Assembly (NCBI GenBank): GCA_022478985.1
Contig: JAKSZP010013578.1
Location: 1-64,000 of the forward strand
Length of the DNA: 64,000 bases
From: Massospora cicadina
Taxonomy: Eukaryota > Entomophthoromycota > Entomophthoromycetes > Entomophthorales > Entomophthoraceae
Direction: 5' to 3'
Part shown: in pieces, positions 42,801-54,440 of the stretch
Numbering within the stretch: the first letter of the stretch is position 1
Layout: each line of letters begins with the position of its first letter
The notes under the pieces: model-generated
Seen by the model: only the letters and a program-made list of their open reading frames with translations
Told to the model about the DNA's origin: nothing
The model's database searches: none
Position numbers and translations under genes: made by a program

Positions 42801-43450
42801 ACATTCCCTATGATTTAGCTACACAGAAAGCAATGTGGAAAATGACTCACCACCCACTCCTACAGCCTTGGATAAGAGCAAACGCCTGGCGCTGTTTGAG
42901 AAGGACTTATAGGATGGTGGACCGCTCCAACTCCCTCCACAAAACATGTGCAGTATGTGGAGGGGAGGGATCCCTACATCACCGCCTAGAAACATGCCCC
43001 CCAACCAAAGCTATATGGCAGGAAGTCGCACGCCTGCTCAAGATTCAAAACGAACAGGAATTCTCGATATCAAAAAGTATCTTCATGCTCCAGATTGAGT
43101 CACCAATCCCATCTACCCTCCGCTCCCTAATAATACCCATTGCAATGTGAACAATACACACAATTGCATTAGATGCGTTTAAGGGCACAGTCCCAACCAT
43201 TCATGGGATTATTAACAGATTCCATGTCTACTTACTAGAGCACTTCCAAGCCTGGCTCTATGGATATATGAGACCAAGACAAAAAGCGCTCATAGAATCA
43301 TGGTTCCCACTCTGGTTCCTCCACACAGACCCTTTCCTTCACACCTGCTCCATAGTAGGGAAACCCCCTCAGAGTAGTGCACCAACCCCCCACATACCTG
43401 GCAGTCCCGCTGGCAACATGGGTAACTTGAGTACCCTGGGGTGCCTAAAT
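39812..43450 (+). pseudogene. LINE I ORF2: endonuclease, reverse transcriptase, C-terminal zinc motif
   Basis: Start MGTSVSIGILNITGARAHM. Endonuclease: LAIQETHCLQGEEESW (catalytic Glu intact), LLACIYAPCTATER, LGNFNCWDN (Asp now Asn), IDHILIPQSHHSRISKF and FSDHQLVMVQL (SDH intact). RT 41178-42001: FLTNRPLLLVSMNQSLLETH, YKKGDKLDLANWRPIALSNT, IFLNQEKAYDRVSWPYL (motif A Asp now Asn), LAFADDCVAS (FADD intact). Thumb 42149-42451. C-terminal part 42650-43400 has CAVCGGEGSLHHRLETCPPT, an intact C-x2-C-x7-H-x4-C zinc motif. Several stops and frame changes. Confidence 0.88.
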
Positions 43451-43540
43451 TTATATTTGTTAGTTATTCTCTTAGTTTCACATATATTCGGTAATGTCTG
43501 TCCCCTGGTCAGCTTATCTCAGTTAAATATATGTTAATTG

Positions 43541-43847
43541 TCCATATATCAAATGAAGCTCTAGGGGATCTACATTTATCTACGGTAATCTAAGAAGCTA
43601 CTGAACCGCTTTCAATGTAATCTTATATACCCATAGCAATGTGATAATAAGACATTATCCATCAAAGTTTTAAAACTAAATCAGAGATTCTACTTATAAG
43701 AAACATGCCCAACAATCAACCCATTTTCTAGTTTTTCCCATTTGTTCTAATATTTATTAAAAGTAGGTAGCCACAGCTTTGCCCAAATTTATTAATACAT
43801 CTACTAGGTATTCTATAATCTATAATATACATAAAAGACACTAATAA
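43541..43847. other. AT-rich spacer between LINEs I and H
   Basis: No gene or repeat recognised. Confidence 0.6.
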
Positions 43848-43864
43848 TTAAGTTTTCTCTTAAA
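43848..43864. repeat. 17-bp target duplication of LINE H, left copy
   Basis: TTAAGTTTTCTCTTAAA here and TTAAGGTTTCTCTTAAA at 49132-49148, one mismatch. Confidence 0.88.
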
Positions 43865-43974
43865 TTTGTAAATTTATTGTGAGGAAGGCCAACCAGGGGA
43901 TGGACAATTTCAAATGTCGACCTGAAAGAAATGCAACTTAGTAACAGGGAAGGCACCCCAGAGAAGTGATGCTA

Positions 43975-46900
43975 TCTCTTGTTGCCAGTGGGAATGCCAC
44001 TATGGGGAGGGGGAGGGAACGTGTGAAGGGGCCGTAGCCACAATTGAATATGTGTGGAGGAAAGGGTCCTATTTGATGAACCAAACTGGGAACCAGGATG
44101 AGACCAGCTGTCAGCAACGCGGTGGGAGGTACCCAAACATCCACGCCTGAAAGTGGTCCACCAAATAGGACCAGAATCTGTGGAAAGCTTTTGAGAGGGT
44201 GGGGGTGGAGCCTGTGATGGCATCCAAGACAATTGTGTTGATAGTCCACATGGCGATTGCAACCACCAGAGCATGGAGGGAGGGTGGAAGGGAGGATACC
44301 ATGGATATAGCAAACATATCTCTTGACAGACTGAAGGGATATATTTGATCCTGGTCAAGCAGACATTGAACTTCGCGCCATATCACTTTAGAAGTAGGGC
44401 ATTTCTCCAGGCGGTGGAACAGCATTCCATACTGGCTACACATGATGCAGGATGAGTGTAAAGTGTTAGAGCGCTCAGCCATATGGTACACCCGCCTCAG
44501 GCAGCACCACACATGTGAACGGATTTGAGGCTGCAACAGAGGGAGTGTGCATATTTCCAAATAGTTTTCTGGGTCTCAATGGAATAAGGGATATCCATCA
44601 TGTCCAGGTAGTCCACCCTGGATAGGACATGGGGCCGTGTAGGGGTCAAGCCATCTTGAATGGGTAGCCCCTGTACCTCCTGTGTGAACTGAGGAGAGGG
44701 GCGGCCTCTCTGTGCTGTGTGTCCACTAATATGAATTATACACTCAGCGCTCCACATGGAGAGGAGGATTCGATTAGTGGGTTTTAGTACCGTAAGGACC
44801 TGTGGCCAATGGGTGGAAAGCTATATACTTCATCAAGGAGTGAGGGTTCAATAGATTGTTAAGGCCCAGGGTGCAGGAGAAGTTGGAGCAGGCTGCGTGG
44901 GACCAGTGTTGGGAGGGGAGTAAAGGGCAGTGATGGCTGCAATCCAGGTGCCCAGGATATTGGCAGCAAGGCTTTGAAGTCAAGCAGGCCCATGCCACCA
45001 TGATGATGAGGGCCAAACATGACCTCTAGCTGCACTGGAGGTGGGCAGCCTGACTAAAGCCACCCTTGCAGAAGGGCATACATAGATTTGAAAAAACCTG
45101 GGGAGAAGGCGATGGCTTGGGCCCCAAACCAAACTTTGGAGAGGAGCATAGAGTTGGCTAGTACAAAACTGCCAGTAAGGGAAGTAGGGTGGGCTCTGAG
45201 GGAGGCGATGCGCTTTGTCACGTTGTCTAGAATATGACTTTCCATTACTGCTGAGGCATACCCGCCTGCCTCCACCCACACGCCCAGATGGCGGACAGGC
45301 CCAAAGGTAGGGCGCGGCACAAAGGGGAGAACAAGTGGGGCAGTGTGGGGTGAGCAGGGAAGGCGAGCACGTGTGCGAGCAGATGGGCCAGGCTGGGCAT
45401 TGGTCGCTGGGGCCCAGCGGGTTTGATACTGACCAAGAAGGATAATTTCGGTTTTGGAAGCGTTCAGTGCAGCATTACTTACCTGGGAATATTCCTGGAT
45501 GAGAGCTTCAAGTGCGTGTGCATCTTTATTATTGGACACCCCAACCACACAGTCATCTGCAAATGCCATCATCTTGACTGGGGCTTGGCCTGGTACATGG
45601 ACCCCAGTGAGGTGGGCATTCATGTTTTGAAGTAGTGGGTCAAGGCTGAAGTTATATAAGAGTGGGCTAAGGGGGTCCCCTTGCATAAGCCCTTTTGAGG
45701 GTGGAAAAATTCCGTTAGGAAGCCAGGGCCATGCACTGCCATTGTTGCAGATTCCGTGAGCAGCATTACCCAGTTGATGAGTGAGGGGGCAAGTAGAATT
45801 GATGGAGGCAGGCCCTGAGCTATTCCCAGTTTACTCTATCATAGGCCTTCCATTGGTCCGAAAATTCAAGTGCCCCAGAGGCTGTGGACTGGCATGCAAT
45901 AGCCACAGAGTGCACGTTGTCCCAAATTGACCTTCTGGGTATGAAACCAAATTGTTCTGGGGAGATGGTAGCAGATGCTACAATCCCTAAACGGTTAGCC
46001 ATAATTTTAGTTAAAAGTTTTGTATCCATGTTAGTTAAAGAAATGGGGAGCCAGTTGGCTAGGTCTAGCTTATTCCCTTTTTTGAAGAGTGTGACGGTGA
46101 AGGCCTCTTGCCCTCCTGTTAGAAGGCGCGTATCCAGAAGGCTCTGGTTAAGGGAGGCAAGCAGCAGTGGGGATATATATTTGAAGTACTTTTTGTAGAA
46201 TTCATATGGAATGCCATCTGGGCCTGGGCATTTCTGATTTGGTGCACCGCGGATGGCTGACCAGAGTTCCTTCAGAGTAATCAAATTTACTAACTCTGGG
46301 TATTGGGAAATGGTGCAGATGTGAGTGCTGTGAGAAATTTCGCCACTTCAGCCAGCTGAATTGGATCAGATTGGTATAACTTGGAGTAATACTTTTGTAT
46401 TTTGATTGCCACTTCAGCAGGCGTATCCGCAATGGAATCATCCAATCTCTGCACCTGTGTGCAGGCCACGCTCTGGCGCGGTGCGAAGAATTTATAAAAA
46501 AATATATGTTACATGTGTCACCCTCTGTAATGTGTTTGGCCCTGTACTGAACACAAACCCAATGTTTGTGTTGCCTTTTGAGAACGTTGAGGTGGGCGGC
46601 TGCTTCTGCCCACTTCTGGCCCCAAGCAGGGCTGTAGCCTGTGGCTGGGATTTTGGATTCCAGGTGTGCAAACTCTGCCAGAGAGCGCAAGATGATGGCC
46701 TATGTAGCTCATAAGCGTTGGGAGGAGAGGTGACGAGTGTGGCGGATGGTATCCTCTTTGAAGGCTAACCATGTGAAAATTGGGTCCGCGCAAAACGGTG
46801 TAATAAACATTTTTGCTGAAGTTGCTGATTCCACCCAAGTGGAAAATACTGGCGATGCAAGTTCGGGTGGGCAGAGTTTGCACCAATGCGGGGCCTTAGC

Positions 46901-47619
46901 CACTGTGACAGGTAAGTGGTAGGCTATCAAGACCAGCCAGTGGTTGGAGAATTTAATTTTTGTTGTTTGGAAGTGGGAAATTTAAGATCAAAGTTTTGCC
47001 AGCGTGAGGATAAGGTCAATGCAGGTCATGGACCTTAATTGGCCGTTGTGGATGTGGGGGTGCATCATGTTTTAGGCAGCGGGGCTTGCCATGGCAGCAC
47101 GTCTAATAACCCAAGGGTGGCCTTTAGAACGTGAAGTTCTACGTGACCCTGGGGGGCGTGGGATGAGGAAGGCCAATGGTCTGTGGGTGAGTCTAGCCAA
47201 CAGTTCATGTTGCCAACTACAAAAGGGTCAGGGGGTAACGGAAGGGATTTGACTGATGAGAAAAATTCCTGACGCTCTTGTGCACAGGTCAGGGCACAAA
47301 TGTTGATGATAGCATGCACCACTTCAGCCCCTGAGAATGTAACAATGAGGACTCAGCCATTGAGGAAGGATTACGACAATAAAAATTTGAAATTTTTTTT
47401 TCTGAACTAGCACCCCACAGTGCTCCAACCAGAAGGATAGGGAAGGGAGGAGCATGGTTTTCCAAGCGTCCTCAGAACCTTGCAGACAGTGGGACTCCTG
47501 GATGACCAGGATGTCTAAAGGTAAAATTTTTTTTGCAAAAATCTCAGTTTTCTAGCCCAGGATGGCGAGGCCTTGAGTCTGGCGATATTCAAAGTCCCTA
47601 AAGTATAGGCTTCCCCCAT
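43975..47619 (-). pseudogene. LINE H ORF2: endonuclease, reverse transcriptase, C-terminal zinc motif
   Basis: Start at ATG 47619: MGEAYTLGTLNIARLKASPS. Endonuclease pieces: IINICALTCAQERQEFF, VVGNMNCWLDS (Asp now Asn). RT: 46284-45820 with KCPGPDGIPYEFYKKYF, FKKGNKLDLANWLPISL, FGFIPRRSIWDNVHSV, EFSDQWKAYDRVNW (motif A Asp kept); 45686-45054 with QGDPLSPLLYNFSLDPLL and MAFADDCVVG. C-terminus 44560-44111 has CIMCSQYGMLFHRLEKCPTS followed by KVIWREV, an intact C-x2-C-x7-H-x4-C motif. Confidence 0.9.
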
Positions 47620-49040
47620 TGCACCTTAGGTGTGAGGGGGTGGGCACCCAAGCCCACCAGCCTCCTATAGATCCCTGCGAGCCTTCATGGCAGTGCGGGT
47701 GTTTGCAGCAACACTATTGGTAGTTTTGTTAATTTTAGCAGAGAGGTTCACGTTGGCTTTTGCCTTCACTTTTTGTTTCCCCAGCATTGAACAAATTTTT
47801 TTGCGGTGTGGATGAGTTTGGTGCACCAATGTTTGGGTCAAAATTTTTTTTCAGGTAGGTTGGAAACCAAGTCAGTTTCAATCAGGGCTTGGTTGCAAAG
47901 GTCAGGTGAGATTGAGTCACCTATCAGATCCTCAGATTGGGTGGCCCAATTGGCATGGCTTCCCAATCTGATTGGTTGAGGAATTCCTGAGTTGCTTCCA
48001 CCATGAAGGTTTTGATGTCCTTCTGGCATTGGGAATGTGGGATAGTGGAGGCGACTTTGGCCGCTTCCTTGGCTGTGGCCCTGCGGGCCTGTTTGGCCTT
48101 CTTTCACTCTTGAGGGGAGATAGACTTTACTAGTAGGTGGCAGCCTTATGCTCCCCATGGGAAAGCCTCTTTGGTGCTGGTGGTTGGTTCATAGTGCACC
48201 TCTCCGCTGGCCATGGCCGCCAAGGGGTGCTCTTGGAATGTGATTCCCTCCTTGGTGGGGCATGCATGTGCCTTGTGGCTGAACGCATCACAGTGGGTGC
48301 AGATGGGGGGTGCGCTGTCTACGGTTACCCAGAAAGGGTGGGTGGTATGTCCTTTGATAATAATATAAGTGGAGTGCGGGATCTGGGTTAGGTCCTTCAC
48401 AATCTCCTCAGTTGGAGTCAGAACTGCAATGGCTTTGCCAGTGCACAGGTGTGGCATCAGCGTAAAGTGTTGCATCTCAAAGGAATGTATTTTGCTATAT
48501 ATGGTGAGACCATCTTTCAGGTGCTGCTCCAGAATGGCATGTTTAACTGTAGTGGGCAAAAAGTTGAACGTGAGGAAAATTTGGTTGGATTTTGTCCATC
48601 TGGTGCACTTGGTTTTGATGACCCATTGCCCTTCAGGGAGGTTGATCACTATGCACACCGCAGCAGCTTCATTTGCTGCCTCCTTATTTTTGAAACTGAG
48701 GTCCAGCCAACCATATGACATAGAGTGAGGTGTGATGTACACCGCGGTCAGGAAAAAAGTGTGCACATCCCCACAAAAATTTTCCCATAAAGCTGTTTGT
48801 TGGATATCCAGAAACACCCAGACTCCATATTCCACCAACAAGAGTGGTTGAGAGTGCAGCGTGTTGATGTACTGGTTACATCATGCCTGCCAAGTGAGGA
48901 TTTCTGGGGAAATAGTGACTGCCAGTTTTTTATTTTTTTCTATTCCGCAGACTTCTCTGAGGCGTTTCTGAATGTTGGAGGTTGCAGGCCTACCACCTGT
49001 GCCTCTTACCTTACTTGCTCAACTGCTCCTTAACATGGGC
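47600..49040 (-). pseudogene. LINE H ORF1: RNA-binding protein with CCHC knuckle
   Basis: 48841-48146 (231 residues): VFLDIQQTALWENFCGDV, GWLDLSFKNKEAANEAAAVC, FTLMPHLCTGKAIAVLTP and CTHCDAFSHKAHACP knuckle. 48158-47838 continues with the Ala/Lys-rich part in another frame; the basic tail is broken down to about 47640. N-terminal sequence upstream of 48841 is present but shifted. Confidence 0.86.
47612..47658 (-). promoter_or_regulatory. Paired inverted repeats at the ORF1/ORF2 junction of LINE H
   Basis: On minus GGTGGGC-x6-GCCCACC is followed by CCCCCTCACACCT-A-AGGTGCAATGGGGG, which contains the ORF2 ATG. Layout as in G. Confidence 0.5.
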
Positions 49041-49148
49041 ACAGACTAATCTCCTCTGTGAGATTATCAAACTAGATTCAGACTTGAATTGAATAAGTTG
49101 CAAAAGTGATTGCAATGAGAGAGAAAAGTTCTTAAGGTTTCTCTTAAA

Positions 49149-50194
49149 CTAAAAAAGCTAAGAATTTGAAATTTGGCATGGAGGTTCTATTCAAAATTCT
49201 ATTATACTAAGAAACCATTTATTTTTAAGATTTAAAGTTTATTTAAAATATGAAAAGCGGTTTAAAATTCACTTTATTAAATTGATTATTATAAAATGAT
49301 TTTTGAGAACCTTTCAAAAAAGTATTCTAAAAACCCCAACAAAACTACATTTATGAAATTTAATATGTATGTGCAGCTTGGGTGTCAAATTAATAAGTAT
49401 GTAAGGATTTTTTAAATTCAATTATAGAAGCAAGAATTGCATAATATCTAAAATATAAAATATACTATTAATCAATGTTTTTTAAACCACAAAAGCTAGT
49501 AATCTTTAATTATGCCATGAATATTTTTTTAAATGTGTAGTTCATCTTAGAAATATTTCTTTCTAGAATTTTTAGTATGTGAAAAAGCAGATTAAATTTT
49601 ACGTTAACAAATTTCAATTATAAAATAATACAAATTAAAAAATGTATATACAAAATTATTTTACAAAACTAACAAACCTACGTTTATGAATTTGCCATGT
49701 ATATGCAGCTTAATTTTGAATTATGGAGTACATATGGGGATTTTATAATCAATTTTAACTACAAAAAAACAAAAACTATAAAATTTTCTTCTATAAGTTA
49801 CTTTTAATCATATATCCTAAACTCCATACGCTTTAAGTTAAGATTTGGAATAGACTTTTTTTAGTTCATTAATACCTACTAAGAAATCATTTACTAATCC
49901 ACTTTTTAAATTAATATCTGGTTTTATTAAGTAATAAGTATCTATTATAAACAATTTTAATATGTATACATATTAGAAATATCTCCCCCAAACTAAAAAC
50001 CTACTACACAAAGATTTAATATTAATATGCATCTTAAGTTAAGTTCTCAAATAGGTAGGGGTTTTTAAATTTAATTTACAACCAAATATACAAAAAAACT
50101 TTAGCTTGATATATAAAAAGCTGATTTTTTATTATTTTCTAAATCTTATAAGCTAGGGATTTAAGATTTAATATGTCACCTATTTTTTTAAGGA
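49149..50194. repeat. Degenerate AT-rich tandem array, unit about 336 bp
   Basis: Similar landmarks recur at regular spacing: TTTGGCATGGAG / TATGCCATGAAT / GATTTGGAATAG at about 49170, 49507 and 49843; TATGTGCAGCTTG / TATATGCAGCTTA / ATATGCATCTTAA at about 49370, 49705 and 50030. Units are heavily diverged. No gene is seen. Confidence 0.55.
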
Positions 50195-50422
50195 TGTTTA
50201 CTAAAAACTATATATTAAGCTAGATGAAATATCTATTCTATAGTCAAGTGGTGAACATTTTTATGGATAATGTATCAGCTAGCAGTTTGGTTTATTTAAT
50301 TGACTCAATAGGTTTGATAGGTTTGCTTTGCAAAGGTGGTTAGCTTAGCAGGGTATACCCTGCTACCAATCTACTTCAGGTTTGGTTCATAACAGGTTAA
50401 AACTTATACTGGCTAAGGCAAG

Positions 50423-51527
50423 TATTAAAATATGAGTCAGTTGACACTAGTCCCCAGAGATTAACTGCACAGGTTCTTTTATTATATGCTATGTCCATGT
50501 TGATTGATATTGATATAGATATATGATTAATAATAGTATGAAGACTATTTTCTATAGCTGGATATAGATAAACCAGGTTGATAGGTGGTCCAATGCTAAA
50601 CTTGTAATACTTCACATGATGTTGATTTGTACTGACAAATAGGGACTTCTTCCCTTCTTCCAGCATAACTTAATCTAACTATAGATTCAGAGGTTCTCAG
50701 GCTTGGTTCCCATCATTCTGAGTCTGTGGAGATCTGCATCAATTCTGAAAATATCTGCATCTTTTCTGCTCTCTTCTAAGGATATCCAATCCTTACTCTT
50801 TATCACACAAAAGATTCAACAATTACTATATTAAAACAATAAAAAACTGAAGATGAATAGAACTAGAACTTAGAGCTGCTTTATTATCAAAAAACTAGAT
50901 AATTAATAGGAAAATCAGTGCCCAACTCCTTTGTTGGCATCTCAGTAAGGAAATAGCATCTGTTGCTATTAAACTACCCTTGGAGGTCTCTTCCAGTAAT
51001 GAGCTTTTTCATCAAGCTATAGATTTCTCTGTTGGACATCCCAGAAAACTAAAATGGAAAGAGCAAGAGAACATCTTCCTAATGTTTTCACTCAATTGCA
51101 TAAAACCAACAACATTTGGATAGTGACCTGATTTGATAATGTGACTCTTTACCCATTATGGCAGATCAAAAACCAACTAGTCAATTAGATAGTTGCTGGT
51201 GGCATCATTTGCTTTAAAAATCTTAAATAAATTCCCAATCAGTCAGTGATAAACCTGACCAATCCCAATTAGTGCATCCAATAACCAATCAATGATTAGC
51301 TATTAGATGAATTGATTCCATTAGCACTCTGCCCAACAAGATCTTAGACATTTGCACAGATTAACCCTAGAAGATTAATCATGGAAAATTAACCCAAAAT
51401 CTGCTAAAATTAATTCACTGATATCAAAATCATCTAATAACAAAATTATCTGCTAGTGGGACTTAACCCTAGCAGACCAAAGGATTCTTTAACCTAGAAA
51501 GCTGAAAATGTGGGTAAAATTCCAACA
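50423..51527. repeat. Solo LTR in the left arm of M (TSD GCAAG)
   Basis: It lies between GCAAG (50418-50422) and GCAAG (51528-51532). It starts TATTAAAAT (probably TGTT originally) and ends TTCCAACA. Removing it joins TATACTGGCTAAGGCAAG to TTATTTTC, colinear with the right arm over 52 positions. No genes. Confidence 0.7.
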
Positions 51528-51628
51528 GCAAGTTATTTTCTTACTTCTACTCTTATTGTTTTAAATTAAAAAATATAAATGTGGAGATAAAATTATAGAT
51601 GGAAATAGGTTGTTTGCCTAGTAGGGTG

Positions 51629-52525
51629 TCAGGATTGGGATCCTGAACAATTTCTCAGTTCTTTTGAACTGAGTGTCATTTTCCTAATTTTTTAGTTATT
51701 TAAATTTAATTAGTTTTATTTTGATTAATTTTTTGATTCAATTTATTCAATTCAATTCAATTCAAAATGGAACATTTGTTCAATTCACCTCGATTCAAAT
51801 TAGATTATCATCATCATCCATTTTTAGGAATTTGCTTTAAAGTCACATTGAGGGTCTTCCTATGCATTTTTGGGGTCATATGGACTCTAAAACTGAAGTG
51901 CATTGTGAATTACCCTCAATGCATCAATTTGTTTCCTTATATCCCTAATCAATTGAGGTAATCTACCCTCAATACAACATTTTCTTGCCTTACATCCCTA
52001 ATTAATTGAGGTAATCTACCCTCAATTCTTATAATATAAATAAGCCAGGCTAGATAAGAGTAATCTTAAGCTAGCATAAAGGATTTTAATACAATTTCAT
52101 CTTTATTATCTGTTATATTAGTTATAATTTTTTGGAACCTAGTACTTTTATTGCAGTTCTTTCTATCCAGTGTGCTGGTAAATATTGTGATGCCAACTGC
52201 CTAGGACCACTTTCCACCTACAAACCAGAACCCATTATAGAGCTTGTCATTGAATAACTTGCCAAAGGGAGAACCTTTCACCAAGACCTCAAACATTCCA
52301 CCTTTCATGTACCACTATGAACCCCTTTTTATTTTAGGTTATATAGTGGTGTAAATGATTCTCAATCATATTTTAGAAATCATTTAGGACGTTACTCTCT
52401 TCTTGCTCACCTTTCACAGGTCCTCATGGTGGGAGTACCAGTTACCACAAACTTAACTGGATTTAATTTCAAGGCTTTTTTACTCCATATCATAATGAAA
52501 GTCACCTCCAAGCTGGTGCCTTACA
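51629..52525 (+). repeat. Solo LTR in the left arm of M (TSD TAGGG)
   Basis: It starts TGTCAGGATTGGGATCCTGA and ends GGTGCCTTACA, with exact TAGGG at 51624-51628 and 52526-52530. Removing it joins TTTGCCTAG to TAGGGTGAAACC, matching the other arm. Inside is a (TCAAT)n stretch (about 51738-51762), two full 53-bp tandem units and a partial third (51912-52030: ACCCTCAAT, then CCCTAAT-AATTGAGGTAATCT), and a TATAATATAAATA box at about 52030. The ORF at 51767-51961 lies within the LTR and is not supported. Confidence 0.82.
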
Positions 52526-52620
52526 TAGGGTGAAACCTGTAAAACCTTTGTGCTGGTTTAGTTTGTAAAATGTTTAAAATATATACTAAGTAGAAGGAAA
52601 TATTGTTTCCTCTCATACCC

Positions 52621-54440
52621 TCTTTTTTTGGCACTAGTGGTGCCCAACCCAAAAGGGGGGAGCCACCAAGCATTTTTACGTGAAAATGGGCCAAACACAG
52701 GGATTATTAGAAATAAAAAACCTAATATGGCACCTCAGCTAACAGCCTAGGAAGCTATATCAGAAGGTGATGAAGCTTTGATAAAACTTTTGTCTGGCAC
52801 CCGCTTTAGCTGGAAGACCATGGTAGACAACATAGAGGTTGGGGCATCAGCAGCAGCGGCATAAGGAGGTAGAGCTTGGGTTATCTTCATTAATAAGGCC
52901 GGCAGTATCCATCACCTCAACATATTGAGCAAGTTGATGCTCAGAAAAAGTGATTAAAGCAGGCACACAAGTGATTGACTTGATGCGCTGGTGGGTTTGA
53001 GGTAATTGGGATTGAACATCAAAGTTTTTGCCATGTCAATGCATGCATGACTCACACCAAAATTGAGCTCTTCAATTTCACATTTTGTATTTTCTTTAAA
53101 CTCTTGAGGGAAATTGGGGATTGGAATACCTCCCATAAGGGGCTCCATCGCCCCATGAAGATGTTGATGGAGGAGAGTGTTGGCAGGGACAGCAGCTGCT
53201 TCCACTGACAGTTAATTAATCTTTTTATATACTGGATAACCATTTTTAGGGCAAAATGGCATGGATGCAACTTGGGAGGTTTGTCAAAAAATTCCTCCAA
53301 GGCAAAATCAGGCTTAACATCATAAGCCTGATCTGTATCATCAATTCATTTGAGTGCTTCAAGTAGATCTAAATCACCTAGTGCTGGCCCAGCCACCAGA
53401 ATTGAAGAGGTGTCATAAACTGATTGGTTGTGCACTTTTGAACACGGCTGTTCAGCTGAAACTGATTAAGCCATATACTCAGGATTTTGTAATTTGATTG
53501 ATTTGTTTGAATTTTTATATCTTTAAAATTTTGATTAGCTGCCACCTTGGAAGTGGTGCCAGAATTTGCCAAGGTTGGGGGTGGGAGGACTGATCCCCAT
53601 TCAAAAATTGGGCTGAACTGGCCACTGACCTATTGCCAGGGGGAGGAGCAGCAGAAGTGGCGGAGGTGGAGGCTGTAGGGCACTTGCACTTCTATTGATC
53701 AAGCTTAAAACACAAGGGGCAAATGGCATGGCAATTTTCGATGCATGCCCAGAAAAGGTGATTAGGGGTGGATCTGATCACCATGCAGGGGGAGGGGGAA
53801 TTGCAATGTGTGTCATGATGGAATGGGCAGATTGTTGCAAAGGCCTGAGGCCTTGCTAAATAATCTGCCCCATTGGGGACCACAAATTGAAGCATGGGGT
53901 CTGCACTGTAAACATCCAATCCCTCCATACTTTTGTGGCAGAGGCATTCTGGGGAAAGATGGGAGGGCAATCTGGCAAATTAAACCACAAGAGTGGCATC
54001 AGCCAGGAGCTGGGTGCAAATAGTAGGGATAGGAATTTTTTTAAAAATAATCTGCATCTTTGCTGCTGCTGATGCTTGGGCCTCAGACCCAAAGCTCAGA
54101 TCAAAATAGCCCTTGAAAGGTCAAAAATTGATAAATCTAGAAGGTTTAAAATCTACTGTGGTCATCTCAATGATGGCTGCACTTGCATATGGGAAAAGAT
54201 TCCCATATCCAACCTGGAGGCCAAATCACAGGTTGCTCCAAGGAGCACCAAAGGGCTCTGGAGCACTTCCTGTGAGGTTGCAAGATGGTGGGCTAAGTCC
54301 TGAGGTGGGATATAACGCCCAGTGGCATTGAGAGGGCTAGCAGAGCAAGCCCAAGTGTACTTTGGTGGCAGCTGAAGGACGCCAGATGGCAGCGCACCAC
54401 CACCCCACATCAGAGCAGCAAGCATCAATAATACTGACAT
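52621..54440 (-). pseudogene. Decayed ORF1-like RNA-binding protein inside element M
   Basis: On minus, from 54440: MSVLLMLAALMWGG, then after a stop GYFDLSFGSEAQASAAA (compare GWLDLSFESKEAVDEAA in LINE F ORF1), GLDVYSADPMLQFVVP with YLARPQAFATICP (compare GLAIYSEIQFYKMQRFLLMP with GKAIAVLTP) and STPNHLFWACIENCHAICP (compare SAPPICTYCDAFGHKAHACP). Order and spacing agree, so it is a distant ORF1 relative with a changed knuckle. Downstream (to about 52700) are Pro/Ser-rich and helical stretches (open 53300-52954). No ORF2 is present. Stops and shifts show it is dead. Confidence 0.6.

Larger units (their letters stand above)
38303..43525 (+). mobile_element. Full-length but diverged LINE I, plus orientation, about 5.2 kb
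   Basis: The start CTTTTCTTTCTCATAACAATC (38303 on) matches the ACTTTTCTTTCTCGTTGCAA start of G and F, and the 3' end CCTGGTCAGCTTATCTCAGT corresponds to TCGGCCTTCC in G. Order and length are the same as in G. It is more AT-rich and clearly more distant than F, G and H are from one another. Candidate duplications around ATATATG-AATTATTGG (38286-38302) and ATATATGTTAATTGT (43526-43540) are too degraded to be sure. Confidence 0.82.
43865..49131 (-). mobile_element. Full-length LINE H (L1/Tad-like), minus orientation, 5.27 kb
   Basis: It has the same termini as F and G: start TTTTCTCTCATTGCAATCAC near 49131 (minus) and tail CAATAAATTTACAAATTT at 43865. It inserted into AT-rich repeat DNA that resumes at 49149. 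ORF1 and ORF2 are in many pieces. Confidence 0.93.

Noticed and set aside
43526..43540. Target duplication of LINE I
   Set aside because: Only a gapped partial match to 38286-38302; recorded as tentative, not as a feature.
16032..49131. Retroviral env or other extra genes in the LINEs and gypsy elements
   Set aside because: No env-like frame with signal and transmembrane segments was found; LINEs have only ORF1 and ORF2.
53692..53970. GRF-type zinc finger
   Set aside because: The Cys/His pattern looked GRF-like at first, but the order of motifs upstream matches LINE ORF1 better.
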